In this document: one piece after another, positions 46,270-55,594 of the stretch
Layout of the letters: each line of letters begins with the position of its first letter
Position numbering within the stretch: the stretch's first letter is position 1
Notes under the pieces: model-generated
Database searches by the model: none
What the model was told of the DNA's origin: nothing
Seen by the model: only the letters and a program-made list of their open reading frames with translations
Position numbers and translations under genes: made by a program
Source: Saprospiraceae bacterium
Lineage (GTDB): Bacteria; Bacteroidota; Bacteroidia; Chitinophagales; Saprospiraceae
NCBI GenBank assembly: GCA_013001595.1
Contig: JABDMH010000127.1
Span: forward strand, 87,320 to 151,319
Length of the DNA stretch: 64,000 nucleotides
Direction: 5' to 3'

Positions 46270-47403
46270 TTATATGTGTTCAAGTTCAAACATTTTTTCT
46301 GAATGTTTCCTGCTCAAATTTCTTGGGGTCATTTTCATCAATTGATTTCTAAGTCTTGTTGCGATGGGGTTTTCCCAATGCGCCATTCTGCCAATTTGCC
46401 AACTTGTATTCACTATTTTACTAACTTTTGCTCCTCTTAGCTTCTGAAAATCAGCAAATGCTTTCTCTGTATCAAACTTATCTAAACATTCTGCCAGCAC
46501 ATGTGCATCTTCTATTGCCTGACAAGCACCTTGTCCCATATTTGGTGTCGTTGCATGGGCTGCATCGCCTATAAGACAAATATTCCCCTTGTACCAATTC
46601 TTAATGGGTCGTAGGTCAGCAATAGTTGCTGTATGAATAGTGTTGGTCGGAGTTGTGTTGATTATACTTCGAATTGTTTCGTTATACCCTGAATAATAGT
46701 CAGATAGGCTATCAATAGAATGTTCACTAGAATCTCTTTTGAATGATTTCAGTGCATACCAGTAGACCTTGTTCGCAGCAATTTTGACAAACCCAAATCT
46801 GCCTTCTTTGCCCCAGGCCTCATTGAGTTCATTTTGAAATCTTAGTGGCAAGACAATATCGACAATCCCGCGCCAACAGACTTGAAAAGCATTTCGGATC
46901 TTTACATTTGGAAACAAATGCTTTCTAACATCAGAATTAATTCCATCAGCTCCCAAAGTAATCTGAGACTCTATTGTATTTTTGTTTTTAAATCTTAATA
47001 GCCACTTGTTGTCAGAGTCTTCAATTCCAGACAATTCATATCCCAAATTCAGCGTGTTAGGTTTTAATTCTTCCGCCAATATTTGTTGTAAGGTTGCTCG
47101 GTGAATGGCAATATTTTGGCAATTGTATTTCTTTTCGAAATATTTCAAATCTACACTTGACATTGGAGTCAAATCTGGCAGTGTGATATTCACTGAAGAT
47201 ATTGGATTTCCATTGTTTTCAATTTTATTTTTTAGTCCTAATTTCTGATATACTTGCATTGCATTGTTTGCCAGTATTATTCCTGATCCCACAGGTTTTA
47301 TCTCATTGGCTTGTTCATAAATCTGAACTTTGATCCCCTTTCTTTGAAGAGCTATGGCCGTTGTCAATCCGCCTATTCCCGCTCCGATTATATTTACTGT
47401 CAT
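46270..47403 (-). CDS. FAD-dependent aromatic-type monooxygenase
   Basis: 377 residues from the Met at 47403. The FAD-binding start is I-I-G-A-G-I-G-G-L-T-T-A; the D-G motif is G-A-D-G-I-N-S-D-V-R; and G-D-A-A-H-A-T-T-P-N-M-G-Q-G-A completes the flavin site. It belongs to the class A hydroxylases (PHBH-like), the group that includes TetX and many aromatic hydroxylases. An NADPH-dependent hydroxylation of a small substrate is likely; which one is not clear. Codon use is AT-rich compared with the flanking carbohydrate genes. Full length and apparently monocistronic. Confidence 0.9.
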   Translation of the reverse strand: MTVNIIGAGIGGLTTAIALQRKGIKVQIYEQANEIKPVGSGIILANNAMQVYQKLGLKNKIENNGNPISSVNITLPDLTPMSSVDLKYFEKKYNCQNIAIHRATLQQILAEELKPNTLNLGYELSGIEDSDNKWLLRFKNKNTIESQITLGADGINSDVRKHLFPNVKIRNAFQVCWRGIVDIVLPLRFQNELNEAWGKEGRFGFVKIAANKVYWYALKSFKRDSSEHSIDSLSDYYSGYNETIRSIINTTPTNTIHTATIADLRPIKNWYKGNICLIGDAAHATTPNMGQGACQAIEDAHVLAECLDKFDTEKAFADFQKLRGAKVSKIVNTSWQIGRMAHWENPIATRLRNQLMKMTPRNLSRKHSEKMFELEHI

Positions 47404-47512
47404 TTTTTGTTCATTCCAATTGGTGGCAACACCCATATATCACCACCTCTGTAAAAGAATTGCCGACCCATCCTACTTGCCCTTCAATACTTTTCTTACA
47501 AGCCGGCGAACG

Positions 47513-47545
47513 GCACGCATATGGCTCATCGAACTACATGCGTGC
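47513..47545. other. 8-bp inverted repeat downstream of the DUF1593 gene
   Basis: GCACGCAT (47513-47520) and ATGCGTGC (47538-47545) could form a hairpin with a 17-base loop, 50-85 bases after the stop of the first DUF1593 gene and upstream of the monooxygenase. No T run follows, so a terminator role is only a guess. Confidence 0.25.
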
Positions 47546-47596
47546 ATGCCATTGAGCACTTATCATCAGTCAACCATTTGGCCCTCGCTAATGCAC

Positions 47597-49102
47597 TTAT
47601 TCAATCCCTAGCACAATCCTTCTATAATCATACATAGATGCGATCTTGTTGTCATCCTTCACTTCCAAAATCAAATGTACTTCATGGCCTTTTGCGTCAC
47701 GTGGAATCTGTAGCGACACAGTGGGTACTTCTGCTTTTGTTAGCTCTAGATCTTGCCGATAGGTCCCTGCTTCTTGATAGATCCACCAATGGTACTCCAG
47801 CCCATCTCCATCAGGGTCTGTAGATGCGGATGCATCCAGGGTAATCTCCTCCCCTGCACTCACCGACAACATGTGAATCTCTTCCGCCTTGCTTCCATTT
47901 ATCGCTGCCACGGGAGCATGATTGGCATGGTCAAATCCTTCCACGCACCAGTCCATTCGGCATTTGAAATCGTTGTACATCGCTCGTCTCCATCGCCAGA
48001 CTGGCACAAAATTATTTTCAATGTCCTTACCATCATCCGGGTTTTGCCAGTTGTCTACAGCTTCAGTGTACAGTGAAAAATCACCATAGTTGACCTCCGC
48101 TTCACGAACATCTGCGTGCTTTGAATAAACGTTCTGCACTCTTTCTCTGGTAAATCGACCACTCCAGCCTCCCCAATACGGATGATTAAAATCAGACAAC
48201 CCGCGATGAATCAAACCCATCCAGGGAATCGTGCCCCCTCCTTCCAAATAGACAATTCGCCCATTTTCTGTCTGCCGTAAAGGCCAGGCCCGACCTAAAT
48301 GTCCATGGTCTCCTTTGATGTGGGCTAATGCCCACTGGTGCTGACCCATGCTTGAATATGCATAAGGCTCCCAGGTATAAGGTCCCAGCCTGGTTGACTC
48401 ATCCCTGTCTTCGCCCTTTTTTCGATCGAAATCTGGCCCTCCGTAGCAATAGGTCTGGACATTACTTCTCACCCAATGGATATCCGGATAGTTGGCGCAA
48501 ATCCAAGCCCCAGCATCGTCCTGAGCTCCATTTTCAAAAACCCGCAGTTTTCCAATGAATGCATCCAATTTTTTTGCAGTATGTGCCGCTTCATAGTCAA
48601 TAATGGCTTGAGCCAGGGTATTAGATCCCGCATTCACGACTATATAGACAGGTCGAGGATCATCTTTGGAGACGACATCTATGATATGTTTTGACCCGGC
48701 AGTGGATTTTCCTGGTCCTTTTCCAGCTACTCCATAATCTGACTGCCCTGAGGCAATGATGGAATGCAAGTAATCGGGTGAAGGCCATCCTTGGGCATGC
48801 TTGCGCAAATCATCCAGTTCCTTTTCGTAGGCGTCCACAATATTATGTAACAACTCGGGATACAGTCTCTGCCTTCTGGACAAGTGATGCCTTGAATGCA
48901 GGTATTTACCGGAAACGGCAATCAACCCCTCAATATCAAACTCATTGCTGTACATCATCATGTGCACCATCTGCTGCTCTTCATCAGGCTCATTACCCAT
49001 GTCAGCAAGTACTAATAACCTGGCTTTGGTCGCCTGTGCAAACATATCCAACGAGTAGAAAAAAATAAGCCCTAAAAAATAGAAGTATTTAATAATATTC
49101 AT
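47597..49102 (-). CDS. Secreted DUF1593 (Sde182-like) protein, copy 1
   Basis: 501 residues from the ATG at 49102; the longer frame begins with a TTG. It has a signal peptide (F-L-G-L-I-F-F-Y-S-L). The N-terminal 300 residues have the nucleoside-hydrolase-like fold of Sde182: L-V-L-A-D-M-G-N-E-P-D-E-E-Q, then V-N-A-G-S-N-T-L-A-Q-A. The C-terminal beta domain contains D-A-S-A-S-T-D-P-D-G-D-G-L-E-Y and closes with H-L-I-L-E-V-K-D. DUF1593 proteins bind cellulose in Saccharophagus and may hydrolyse a glycoside. The second paralogue is directly upstream on the same strand. Confidence 0.88.
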   Translation of the reverse strand: MNIIKYFYFLGLIFFYSLDMFAQATKARLLVLADMGNEPDEEQQMVHMMMYSNEFDIEGLIAVSGKYLHSRHHLSRRQRLYPELLHNIVDAYEKELDDLRKHAQGWPSPDYLHSIIASGQSDYGVAGKGPGKSTAGSKHIIDVVSKDDPRPVYIVVNAGSNTLAQAIIDYEAAHTAKKLDAFIGKLRVFENGAQDDAGAWICANYPDIHWVRSNVQTYCYGGPDFDRKKGEDRDESTRLGPYTWEPYAYSSMGQHQWALAHIKGDHGHLGRAWPLRQTENGRIVYLEGGGTIPWMGLIHRGLSDFNHPYWGGWSGRFTRERVQNVYSKHADVREAEVNYGDFSLYTEAVDNWQNPDDGKDIENNFVPVWRWRRAMYNDFKCRMDWCVEGFDHANHAPVAAINGSKAEEIHMLSVSAGEEITLDASASTDPDGDGLEYHWWIYQEAGTYRQDLELTKAEVPTVSLQIPRDAKGHEVHLILEVKDDNKIASMYDYRRIVLGIE

Positions 49103-49197
49103 CTCATCCAATATTTAAAGGTACACGTGTTCAAAATAAATTCGAAATGACCCAGGATGGGTCAAATATTATTCTGGGTACTTGTGATTCAAAGGCA

Positions 49198-50700
49198 CTA
49201 ATAATTAGTTACAATGACTACGGTGCGCCGATAGTCTACCAGTGGCACTATAGGGTTATGATCCCTTACCTCCAAGATCAGATGTATTTCCCGTGCTCCT
49301 GCGTCCTCAGGAATCACGAAAGAAGCCTGAGGTGAATCCTCACCGCTTATTTCAATAACCCCATCGTAAGGATTCCGGCCAGCTTCGGCATAGACCCACC
49401 AACGATACGTCAACCTGTCGCCATCAGGATCATAAGAACTCAGCGCATCCAGTTCAACCGCTTCACCATAATTTTTGACGATTTTGATAATGCGGTCCGA
49501 TGCATCTCCACTTAAGAAAGCGACCGGATGATGATTTGCATTTGCATAGGGCTGAACACACCAATCCGCTCGAGTTTTTAGATCGTTCCACATGTCCTGC
49601 CGCCAGCGAAAAACTGCGGTGCACGCATCGTTATATACATTTCCATCAGAATCCTCCCAATGATCGAATACATTCAACCTTTCTGAATATACAGCAAAAG
49701 GCACATACTCTTCTTCATCAGGGTTTACGATCTTAAAACCAGCAAATACATTTTTGTGCTTGGCAAAGGAAAATCGACCACTCCAGCCACCCCATGAAGG
49801 TTCTGAGATATCTGACAGCCCTGCAGGCACGAGGCCCATCCATGGAACAGTACCACCTCCTTCGATAAACATATATTGCTCCCTGATTTTTCGATCGGGA
49901 TATCGACCGCCGAGCATACCATGACCTTCCTGCAGATTTTCTCTAGCCCACTGATGCTGGCACTCGGTAGTATAGGCATATGGCTTCCAGCAATAAGGTC
50001 CCAGATTTGTATTGGTGGGACCTCCGTAAGCCCTTGTTTGATCAATGCTGCGGACCCAATGAATATTGGGAAATTCATGGCAGATCCAGGCACCTGATTC
50101 GTCTTGACCTCCATTGTCATAAACCCGAATTCTTGAGATAAAATCATCCAACTCTTCGGGACTGTGATTGGATCGATAATCATAAAGTGCCTGGGCTAGC
50201 GTATTAGTTCCCGCATTGGCTACAATGTATACTGGTCTTGAATCCGGCTTCAATATCGCCCTCGTGATAAGTCTTGATCCCTCACTAGTCCGACCTCGTC
50301 CCACATCCCCAATGCAATTACCAGACTGGCCAGCAGCGACGATGCTTCTTAAGTATTTTGGATTGGGATACTCTTCATCATGTTTGATTAGATTGGGATG
50401 TACTGATTCATAGCCATCAATTAAATATTCGAAGAGCTCAGGCATCAGCCATTTTATGGAATCTCGGGGGTTGGTCCGAAAGTATCTTCCTGTAACTGCA
50501 ATCAGGCCCTCGAGATCAAATTCATTACTGCACAAAAGCATATGCGTCATTTGCTGTTCCTCATCGGGATCGTGGCCCATATCCGCCATTATGATCAACC
50601 GTGCCTTCTCCGGCTGTGCGCACACCGTCAAGGTCACGACCACCAAGAGTGCGATGGCTATTACTTCAAACACCTTAGTCATTCTAGCTGTTTTATCCAT
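49198..50700 (-). CDS. Secreted DUF1593 (Sde182-like) protein, copy 2
   Basis: 500 residues with a signal peptide ending V-C-A-Q. I-I-M-A-D-M-G-H-D-P-D-E-E-Q and V-A-N-A-G-T-N-T-L-A-Q-A parallel copy 1, with the same C-terminal domain (S-S-Y-D-P-D-G-D-R-L-T-Y-R-W). Roughly half the residues agree with copy 1 by eye, so it is an old duplication. Gap to copy 1 is 95 bases; co-transcription is likely. The nucleoside-hydrolase-like Asp cluster is conserved in both, which suggests both are active on a related glycoside. Its promoter must lie in the 50.7-51.9 kb gap. Confidence 0.88.
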   Translation of the reverse strand: MDKTARMTKVFEVIAIALLVVVTLTVCAQPEKARLIIMADMGHDPDEEQQMTHMLLCSNEFDLEGLIAVTGRYFRTNPRDSIKWLMPELFEYLIDGYESVHPNLIKHDEEYPNPKYLRSIVAAGQSGNCIGDVGRGRTSEGSRLITRAILKPDSRPVYIVANAGTNTLAQALYDYRSNHSPEELDDFISRIRVYDNGGQDESGAWICHEFPNIHWVRSIDQTRAYGGPTNTNLGPYCWKPYAYTTECQHQWARENLQEGHGMLGGRYPDRKIREQYMFIEGGGTVPWMGLVPAGLSDISEPSWGGWSGRFSFAKHKNVFAGFKIVNPDEEEYVPFAVYSERLNVFDHWEDSDGNVYNDACTAVFRWRQDMWNDLKTRADWCVQPYANANHHPVAFLSGDASDRIIKIVKNYGEAVELDALSSYDPDGDRLTYRWWVYAEAGRNPYDGVIEISGEDSPQASFVIPEDAGAREIHLILEVRDHNPIVPLVDYRRTVVIVTNY

Positions 50701-50960
50701 ACTACCTGAATTCTTCTACATAGATATTTAACCCAATTCACGTTTGACACTCCCATACCTTTTCCCCATCCGACTGTTTCGATTGAGCAGCAGATCGTGT
50801 TTAGGGAATGTGCTCGGTTGGTTTCACTAAGCAATCTACAAATTAATGTTTTCAACAATTTTCAATATGCCTCTATTTCTTTTAAAGGGCTAAGAAGAGA
50901 AGGCCGCAATGGCAGTGAACTTCAACAATTATTCACAAATTGATTACCTATTATTATTAT

Positions 50961-51383
50961 TAGTCTATGCATTTGGCATCGAACAATCAGGAAATCATCA
51001 TTTTTCTTATTCTTCTTGATACTTTGTCTTGACACTACTGACGAAGCTAATAGCTTGTCAGCCCTGAGTACTGGGCGAGGCTCCGCCTGTCAGCACTTTT
51101 TAGCATATCCGAAAGTCAAGGCTGCATTTCTTTTTTGACGCTCGTAGACACTCCAATCCTGAAAATCTAAAAAACTCGCACAGCCTTTTATTTCCATGAC
51201 GATACCCGAGGGGCTAACTTCATTTTGGAATGCTGATTTGAAGTATGCAGCTCAGACAGCTTATCTTTTCTTAACAGATTTGTAGCGCCTACTCCCTAAA
51301 AGAAATAAGGCCGGTCCTTTAAGACAAAAGATAGAGTCTTTGACTATAACTTGTGAATGCTCTCCGGAAAGTAACACCTGAAT
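50961..51383. repeat. Tandem repeat unit 1, interrupted by a structured insertion
   Basis: Aligned with unit 2 almost throughout. It carries about 67 extra bases at 51036-51102 that split the 10-bp stem GATACTTTGT/ACAAAGTATC. The rest matches unit 2 at roughly 90% by eye, including GACGCTCGTAGA, CTAAAAAACTCGCACAGCC and CCCGAGGGGCTAACTTC. In the frame open in unit 2 this copy has a stop at the 30th codon. Confidence 0.7.
51036..51102. mobile_element. Small palindromic insertion inside repeat unit 1
   Basis: Present in unit 1 and absent in unit 2. It contains CTGACGAAGCT-AAT-AGCTTGTCAG (10-bp stem with one bulge), GCCCTGAGTACTGGGC and GGCGAGGCTCCGCC. There is no open frame and no clear target duplication. 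It may be a short mobile hairpin element, or unit 2 may have lost it. Confidence 0.4.
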
Positions 51384-51730
51384 TAGACTAAATCCTTGCA
51401 TCGAGCAACCAGCAAATCATCATTTTTCTTATTTTTCTTGATACTTTGTCTTGACACAAAGTATCGAAAAGTCAAGGCTGTATTTCTTTTTTGACGCTCG
51501 TAGATACTCCAAATCCTAAAAATCTAAAAAACTCGCACAGCCTTTTATTTCCATGAATATACCCGAGGGGCTAACTTCATTTTGGAATGCTGATTTGAAG
51601 TATACAGCTCAGACAGCTTATCTTTTCTCAACGGATTTGGAGCGCCTACTCCCTAAAAGAAATAAGGCCGGTCCTTTAAGACAAAAGGTAGCGGATTTGA
51701 CTATAACTTGTGAATGGTCTCCAGAAAGCC
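51384..51730. repeat. Tandem repeat unit 2 with overlapping inverted repeats
   Basis: GATACTTTGT (51440-51449) and ACAAAGTATC (51456-51465) are perfectly complementary around CTTGAC, and that CTTGAC (51450-51455) is itself complementary to GTCAAG (51471-51476). The two pairings exclude each other, as in a regulatory or attenuation-like RNA. The unit ends near AGCCCAACGG, where similarity to unit 1 is lost. Confidence 0.6.
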
Positions 51731-51866
51731 CAACGGCATTTGGTACGCGTTCTGACATACCACAACACAAATGTCTTGACAAGGAAAAACCGAGGTTTTG
51801 CCTCCATCGACCGGTATTACCAAAACACCACAACACCAAAAAACCATAATACCCCTTTAAACACCC

Positions 51867-52907
51867 TCAACCGATACGAGCTTGGTCTTGAAGCATCTGC
51901 GCATGCTTAAGATGTGATTCGTGACTCTTCATGTCAAATTCCTTCATGATGTCTGAGACAAAGACAGAGGCGTCAAGGCTTTCAATAATACTCCACTCTT
52001 CTTCGTCAAAGGTGGTAATACGCACCTTTCTTCCATATTTATTTCTGATGTCTTGAAAATACCTTACGTATGGCCAGGTATGTAGAAAGACTTTTTCCAA
52101 ATTGACCGGTGCACATACAAAATTTCGATTCCAAATACCTGTCTTGCTGATTTCCTGTCCATCAATATCACAGATTTTGGCGGTATTTTTTCGCGTGCTC
52201 GACACTACGACATATTTATGCCTCCAGGCCTTACTGTTTAAGATCTGTCCACCTGCAAATGCAGAAGGCCAAAAAACCATCTCCGCACCTGCTGCACGAA
52301 GATTCTTCCAGCTTTCGTCCCACTCCACATCGAAGCAAATCTGGATACCAATGGTGCCAAAATCGGTTTCAAAAACCGGTGGTTCCATGGGTCCAGGTGT
52401 GAGCCCGGCTTTTACCTCACCTTCCGTAGTGTGGGTCTTGCGATATTCGCCCACATATTGGCCGTCCCGATCTAAGAGTACAGCCGAATTATAGCTTTTC
52501 CCATTTTCGAATGTATGTACACCACAAATGAGATAGCAATGCAATTCCTTAGCAATGGCAGAAAAATAGGTTAGGGTCTTCTGCGAAACGTCCTCCAATT
52601 CACTTAAGGGCGGTACCTGACTCACATTTGAAGTGTAAAAAAGCTCAGGCAAGCAAATAATATCAGGCCGATAGACTGCCATATTAGTTATGATGTCGCC
52701 AACCTGCTCATTCATCATTTGGACATTATCGGCTCTTAGATTCATCTGGGAGACGGCACCGATCCATACCTCCCTTGGCAATCTTGCATCTGCGTTGAGA
52801 TCGCTTTGATTGGACGCATAGCTGGTCATTGTCGACAAACCGACTGTTCCGGCCATCAGAGATGATTTTTTGAGGAAAACTCTTCTCGAAGATTCATTCT
52901 TTGCCAT
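51867..52907 (-). CDS. Tat-exported nitrilase-superfamily hydrolase
   Basis: 346 residues from the Met at 52907; the upstream start at 53027 adds 40 residues before the signal. S-R-R-V-F-L-K-K (residues 7-14) and a hydrophobic stretch give a twin-arginine signal. The catalytic triad is readable: Glu88 in L-P-E-L-F-Y, Lys in E-Y-R-K-T-H, and Cys in I-Q-I-C-F-D-V-E-W. It should cleave an amide or a nitrile of a small molecule outside the cytoplasm; exported family members are uncommon. It is divergent from the Tat-exported Gfo/Idh/MocA gene across about 160 bases, so the two may be co-regulated. Confidence 0.9.
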   Translation of the reverse strand: MAKNESSRRVFLKKSSLMAGTVGLSTMTSYASNQSDLNADARLPREVWIGAVSQMNLRADNVQMMNEQVGDIITNMAVYRPDIICLPELFYTSNVSQVPPLSELEDVSQKTLTYFSAIAKELHCYLICGVHTFENGKSYNSAVLLDRDGQYVGEYRKTHTTEGEVKAGLTPGPMEPPVFETDFGTIGIQICFDVEWDESWKNLRAAGAEMVFWPSAFAGGQILNSKAWRHKYVVVSSTRKNTAKICDIDGQEISKTGIWNRNFVCAPVNLEKVFLHTWPYVRYFQDIRNKYGRKVRITTFDEEEWSIIESLDASVFVSDIMKEFDMKSHESHLKHAQMLQDQARIG

Positions 52908-53069
52908 TGTTGCAGATCTTATATGGGTAAAATACGAACTTATTCCATTTGCCTGATGGCATGAAGTGGCGATATTCCAGGATGACCGGTTAATTTTCTG
53001 AGCAATCTTTCTTATTATACTTGGCATTTGAGTTAATCATAGATTAGATAGACAGAAATCCGAAATGCT

Positions 53070-54389
53070 ATGCAACTGAATAACGATGTCACCGTCTCCC
53101 GTAGAACATTCCTAACCAATAGCGCCAAAGCAGGTACGATGGCTGTACTTTCCCCCCATTTCTTTGCAGGTGGTGTAGCCGCTGACACCCTGAAGGTTGG
53201 ATTGATTGGATGTGGAGGAAGAGGTACAGGAGCAGGCATAATTGACTGTGCCGAGGCTGCTGAAGGAATTGAACTCACAGCTATTGGCGATCTATTCGAG
53301 GACCATCTGGAAGCTGCTCCCAAGCGCATCAAAGAGAACCTGGCCAAACGTGGTCTTCCTGTGGATACGATATATAAGGTAACACCCGACACCACTTTTT
53401 TGGGCTTCGATGCCTATGAACGAGTCATTGACTCGGGTGTTGATATGGTGATTTTGACCACACCACCCAATTTCCGTCCCCAGCATCTGCGCTACGCGGT
53501 TGAAGCTGGAAAACATGTCTTTGTAGAAAAACCGGTTGCCGTAGATCCGGTTGGAGCCCGCTCCGTATTGGAGAGTGCGGAGATGGCCGCACGCAAGGGA
53601 CTGACCTTGATCGCCGGCACCCAAATGAGAAGGCTCAAATCCAACCGCGATGTGATCCAACGCATTCACGATGGAGCCATCGGTGAGATCAATGGGGGGC
53701 AGGTCTTTCGCACGGGCAGCGCGATGAGAAGCTGGCGCAGTGACGAAAAGACCAAACGTAAAGAATGGTCAGAAATGGAGTACCAGATCCGCAGGTGGCT
53801 ACTCTGGACCTGGCTAAGTGGTGACTTTATTGTAGAAATGCACGTACACAACTTAGACATCATAAATTGGATCATGGGTGCTCATCCTGTAGCCTGCATC
53901 AGTATGGGAGGTAGACAGACTAGAATAGGTTACGACTACGGAAATATTTACGATCACTTTAGTGCGGAATATGAATACCCGAGTGATGTACGTGTCGAAT
54001 ACATGGGTGCACAGATTGATAATTACATGCCTAGAAATAATCAGCGCGTGACTGGTACTAAGGGATCTGCGGTACTCGATTTCCGGCATGGAGAAATTAA
54101 GGGGAGCGCCCCCTACACTTCAGATGGCACGGTCTATAATCCATCGGTAAGGCAGTATGTAGAAATGATCGAGAGCATTCGACAAAGTAAGGCCCTCAAT
54201 GAGGGCAAGCAGATCGTAGAAAGCACGATGACCGCCATCATGGGTAGGATGAGTGCCTATACTGGCCAGCCGGTAACTTTTGATTGGGCACTGCATGAAT
54301 CACAACTTGACCTCAGTCCTCAGAAGATGGCCTTCGGTCCAATCGCCCGGAGAGAACCCGCCATCCCCGGGATCACCGCACTGTATTAA
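53070..54389 (+). CDS. Tat-exported Gfo/Idh/MocA oxidoreductase
   Basis: 439 residues. S-R-R-T-F-L-T-N (residues 10-17) starts a twin-arginine signal ending near A-A-D. Next is the NAD(P)-binding motif G-L-I-G-C-G-G-R-G-T-G, then V-E-K-P-V-A with the catalytic Lys and E-M-H-V-H-N-L-D in the second domain. Exported Gfo/Idh/MocA enzymes carry their NAD(P) tightly bound and often act as glycosidase-like redox hydrolases on sugars (for example GH109-type). It begins a run of plus-strand genes to 60057 with short gaps, so it probably belongs to that carbohydrate operon. Confidence 0.92.
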   Translation: MQLNNDVTVSRRTFLTNSAKAGTMAVLSPHFFAGGVAADTLKVGLIGCGGRGTGAGIIDCAEAAEGIELTAIGDLFEDHLEAAPKRIKENLAKRGLPVDTIYKVTPDTTFLGFDAYERVIDSGVDMVILTTPPNFRPQHLRYAVEAGKHVFVEKPVAVDPVGARSVLESAEMAARKGLTLIAGTQMRRLKSNRDVIQRIHDGAIGEINGGQVFRTGSAMRSWRSDEKTKRKEWSEMEYQIRRWLLWTWLSGDFIVEMHVHNLDIINWIMGAHPVACISMGGRQTRIGYDYGNIYDHFSAEYEYPSDVRVEYMGAQIDNYMPRNNQRVTGTKGSAVLDFRHGEIKGSAPYTSDGTVYNPSVRQYVEMIESIRQSKALNEGKQIVESTMTAIMGRMSAYTGQPVTFDWALHESQLDLSPQKMAFGPIARREPAIPGITALY

Positions 54390-54446
54390 CTGGCCTTTTT
54401 CTAGAATGGTCACTTCAATCTCAACACACGGTAAAGCAATGCATAG

Positions 54447-55556
54447 ATGTCTATAAATCAACAACCTCCAGAAGTTAGTGAACGGCTATTCTCCCTAGAT
54501 TTCTTTCGTGGGTTTACCATGTTTCTGCTGATTGCTGAGTTTACCCGATTATTTTCTACAATAACCGAAGGAGCAGATCCAGGATCAATTCTTCACGCAA
54601 TTGGCCTGCAATTTCATCACGTAGCTTGGAATGGGCTTCATTTCTGGGATCTGATTCAACCCTATTTCATGTTTATCGTAGGGGTGGCTATTCCTTACGC
54701 AGTGGCTAATCGACAAAGAAAGGGGCAAACGCAACACCAGATAACCAGGCATGTGCTCAAACGCGCATTAATTCTTCTCCTATTGGGTTGGGGCCTCTCC
54801 TGCATAGGAAGTGGTCAAATCGTTTTCCGTTTTCAAAATGTGCTGTCTCAACTTTCTGTCACTTATCTGGTGGCCTACCTTATTATGCATAGGTCGGCGC
54901 GCACCCAACTACTGGTATCGCTTGCCTTGATAGCCGCTACAGAAATCATTTATCGCACTTTTGCTGTTGAAGGCTTCGAGCAGTCCTTTACACCCAATGA
55001 AAATTTCGGGACCTGGCTCGATACGTTGTATGGAGGTGAAGACCTACGCGGACATTGGGTATCCTTCAATGCCATTCCCACCACCGCCCATACGATCTGG
55101 GGTGTCCTCGCCGGCCAGCTCCTCAGGAGTGAAAAACCCGCAGTAGATAAATTGCGAACACTCCTTATCGCTGGAGCAATCGGACTCCTACTAGGCTACG
55201 GTCTCAATCCCATTACTCCGATCATAAAGCGCATTTGTACTTCGACCTTCATATTTGCCAGTGGAGGTTGGGCTTTATTAACACTGGCTTTTTCCTATTG
55301 GCTCATCGACGTAAAAAAGGTGCAAAAATGGACTTGGTTTTTCAATATTGTCGGAATGAATTCCTTGTTTATTTACCTCTTTGCTCATGTGGGTGGAGGT
55401 CATTTTCTTAGGAACATTATCGAACCATTTTCGCAAGCGATATTTGGTTTTACAGGAGAGTTTTCCACCCTAGTGATCACCAATTTCTTAGTACTTATGG
55501 GCCTCTGGTACATCTGCTATTGGTTTTATAAAAATCGAGTTTTTGTCAAGATTTGA
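54447..55556 (+). CDS. DUF5009/HGSNAT-like membrane acyltransferase-type protein
   Basis: 369 residues with about ten membrane helices. The start F-S-L-D-F-F-R-G-F-T-M-F-L-L-I and the following H-F-W-D-L-I-Q-P-Y-F-M-F-I-V-G are the pattern of DUF5009/heparan-alpha-glucosaminide N-acetyltransferase-like proteins, which move an acetyl group across the membrane to amino sugars. Inner membrane. Substrate unknown; it may acetylate sugars released by the flanking enzymes. Fifty-seven bases after the Gfo/Idh/MocA stop and 38 before the next gene, so it is within the operon. Confidence 0.85.
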   Translation: MSINQQPPEVSERLFSLDFFRGFTMFLLIAEFTRLFSTITEGADPGSILHAIGLQFHHVAWNGLHFWDLIQPYFMFIVGVAIPYAVANRQRKGQTQHQITRHVLKRALILLLLGWGLSCIGSGQIVFRFQNVLSQLSVTYLVAYLIMHRSARTQLLVSLALIAATEIIYRTFAVEGFEQSFTPNENFGTWLDTLYGGEDLRGHWVSFNAIPTTAHTIWGVLAGQLLRSEKPAVDKLRTLLIAGAIGLLLGYGLNPITPIIKRICTSTFIFASGGWALLTLAFSYWLIDVKKVQKWTWFFNIVGMNSLFIYLFAHVGGGHFLRNIIEPFSQAIFGFTGEFSTLVITNFLVLMGLWYICYWFYKNRVFVKI

Positions 55557-55594
55557 CCTCATAATTAATAGCCCTGCAAATTGATTTTGATTTG

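Larger units (their letters stand above)
50701..51866. other. Gene-free region with a tandem structured repeat
   Basis: More than 1.1 kb without a convincing gene. Its 3' two thirds are two diverged copies of a unit of about 350-420 bp (see the two repeat entries). The first 260 bases hold only AT-rich sequence and probably the promoter of the DUF1593 genes. A 98-residue frame in the second copy is not under protein selection. Confidence 0.6.

Noticed and set aside
51440..51476. RNA pseudoknot in repeat unit 2
   Set aside because: The two complementary pairs overlap so tightly that loops of zero length would be needed, so alternative hairpins are more likely than a full pseudoknot.
51553..51849. 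98-residue plus-strand frame in repeat unit 2
   Set aside because: The matching frame in unit 1 has a stop and most differences between units change the amino acid, so there is no sign of selection on a protein.
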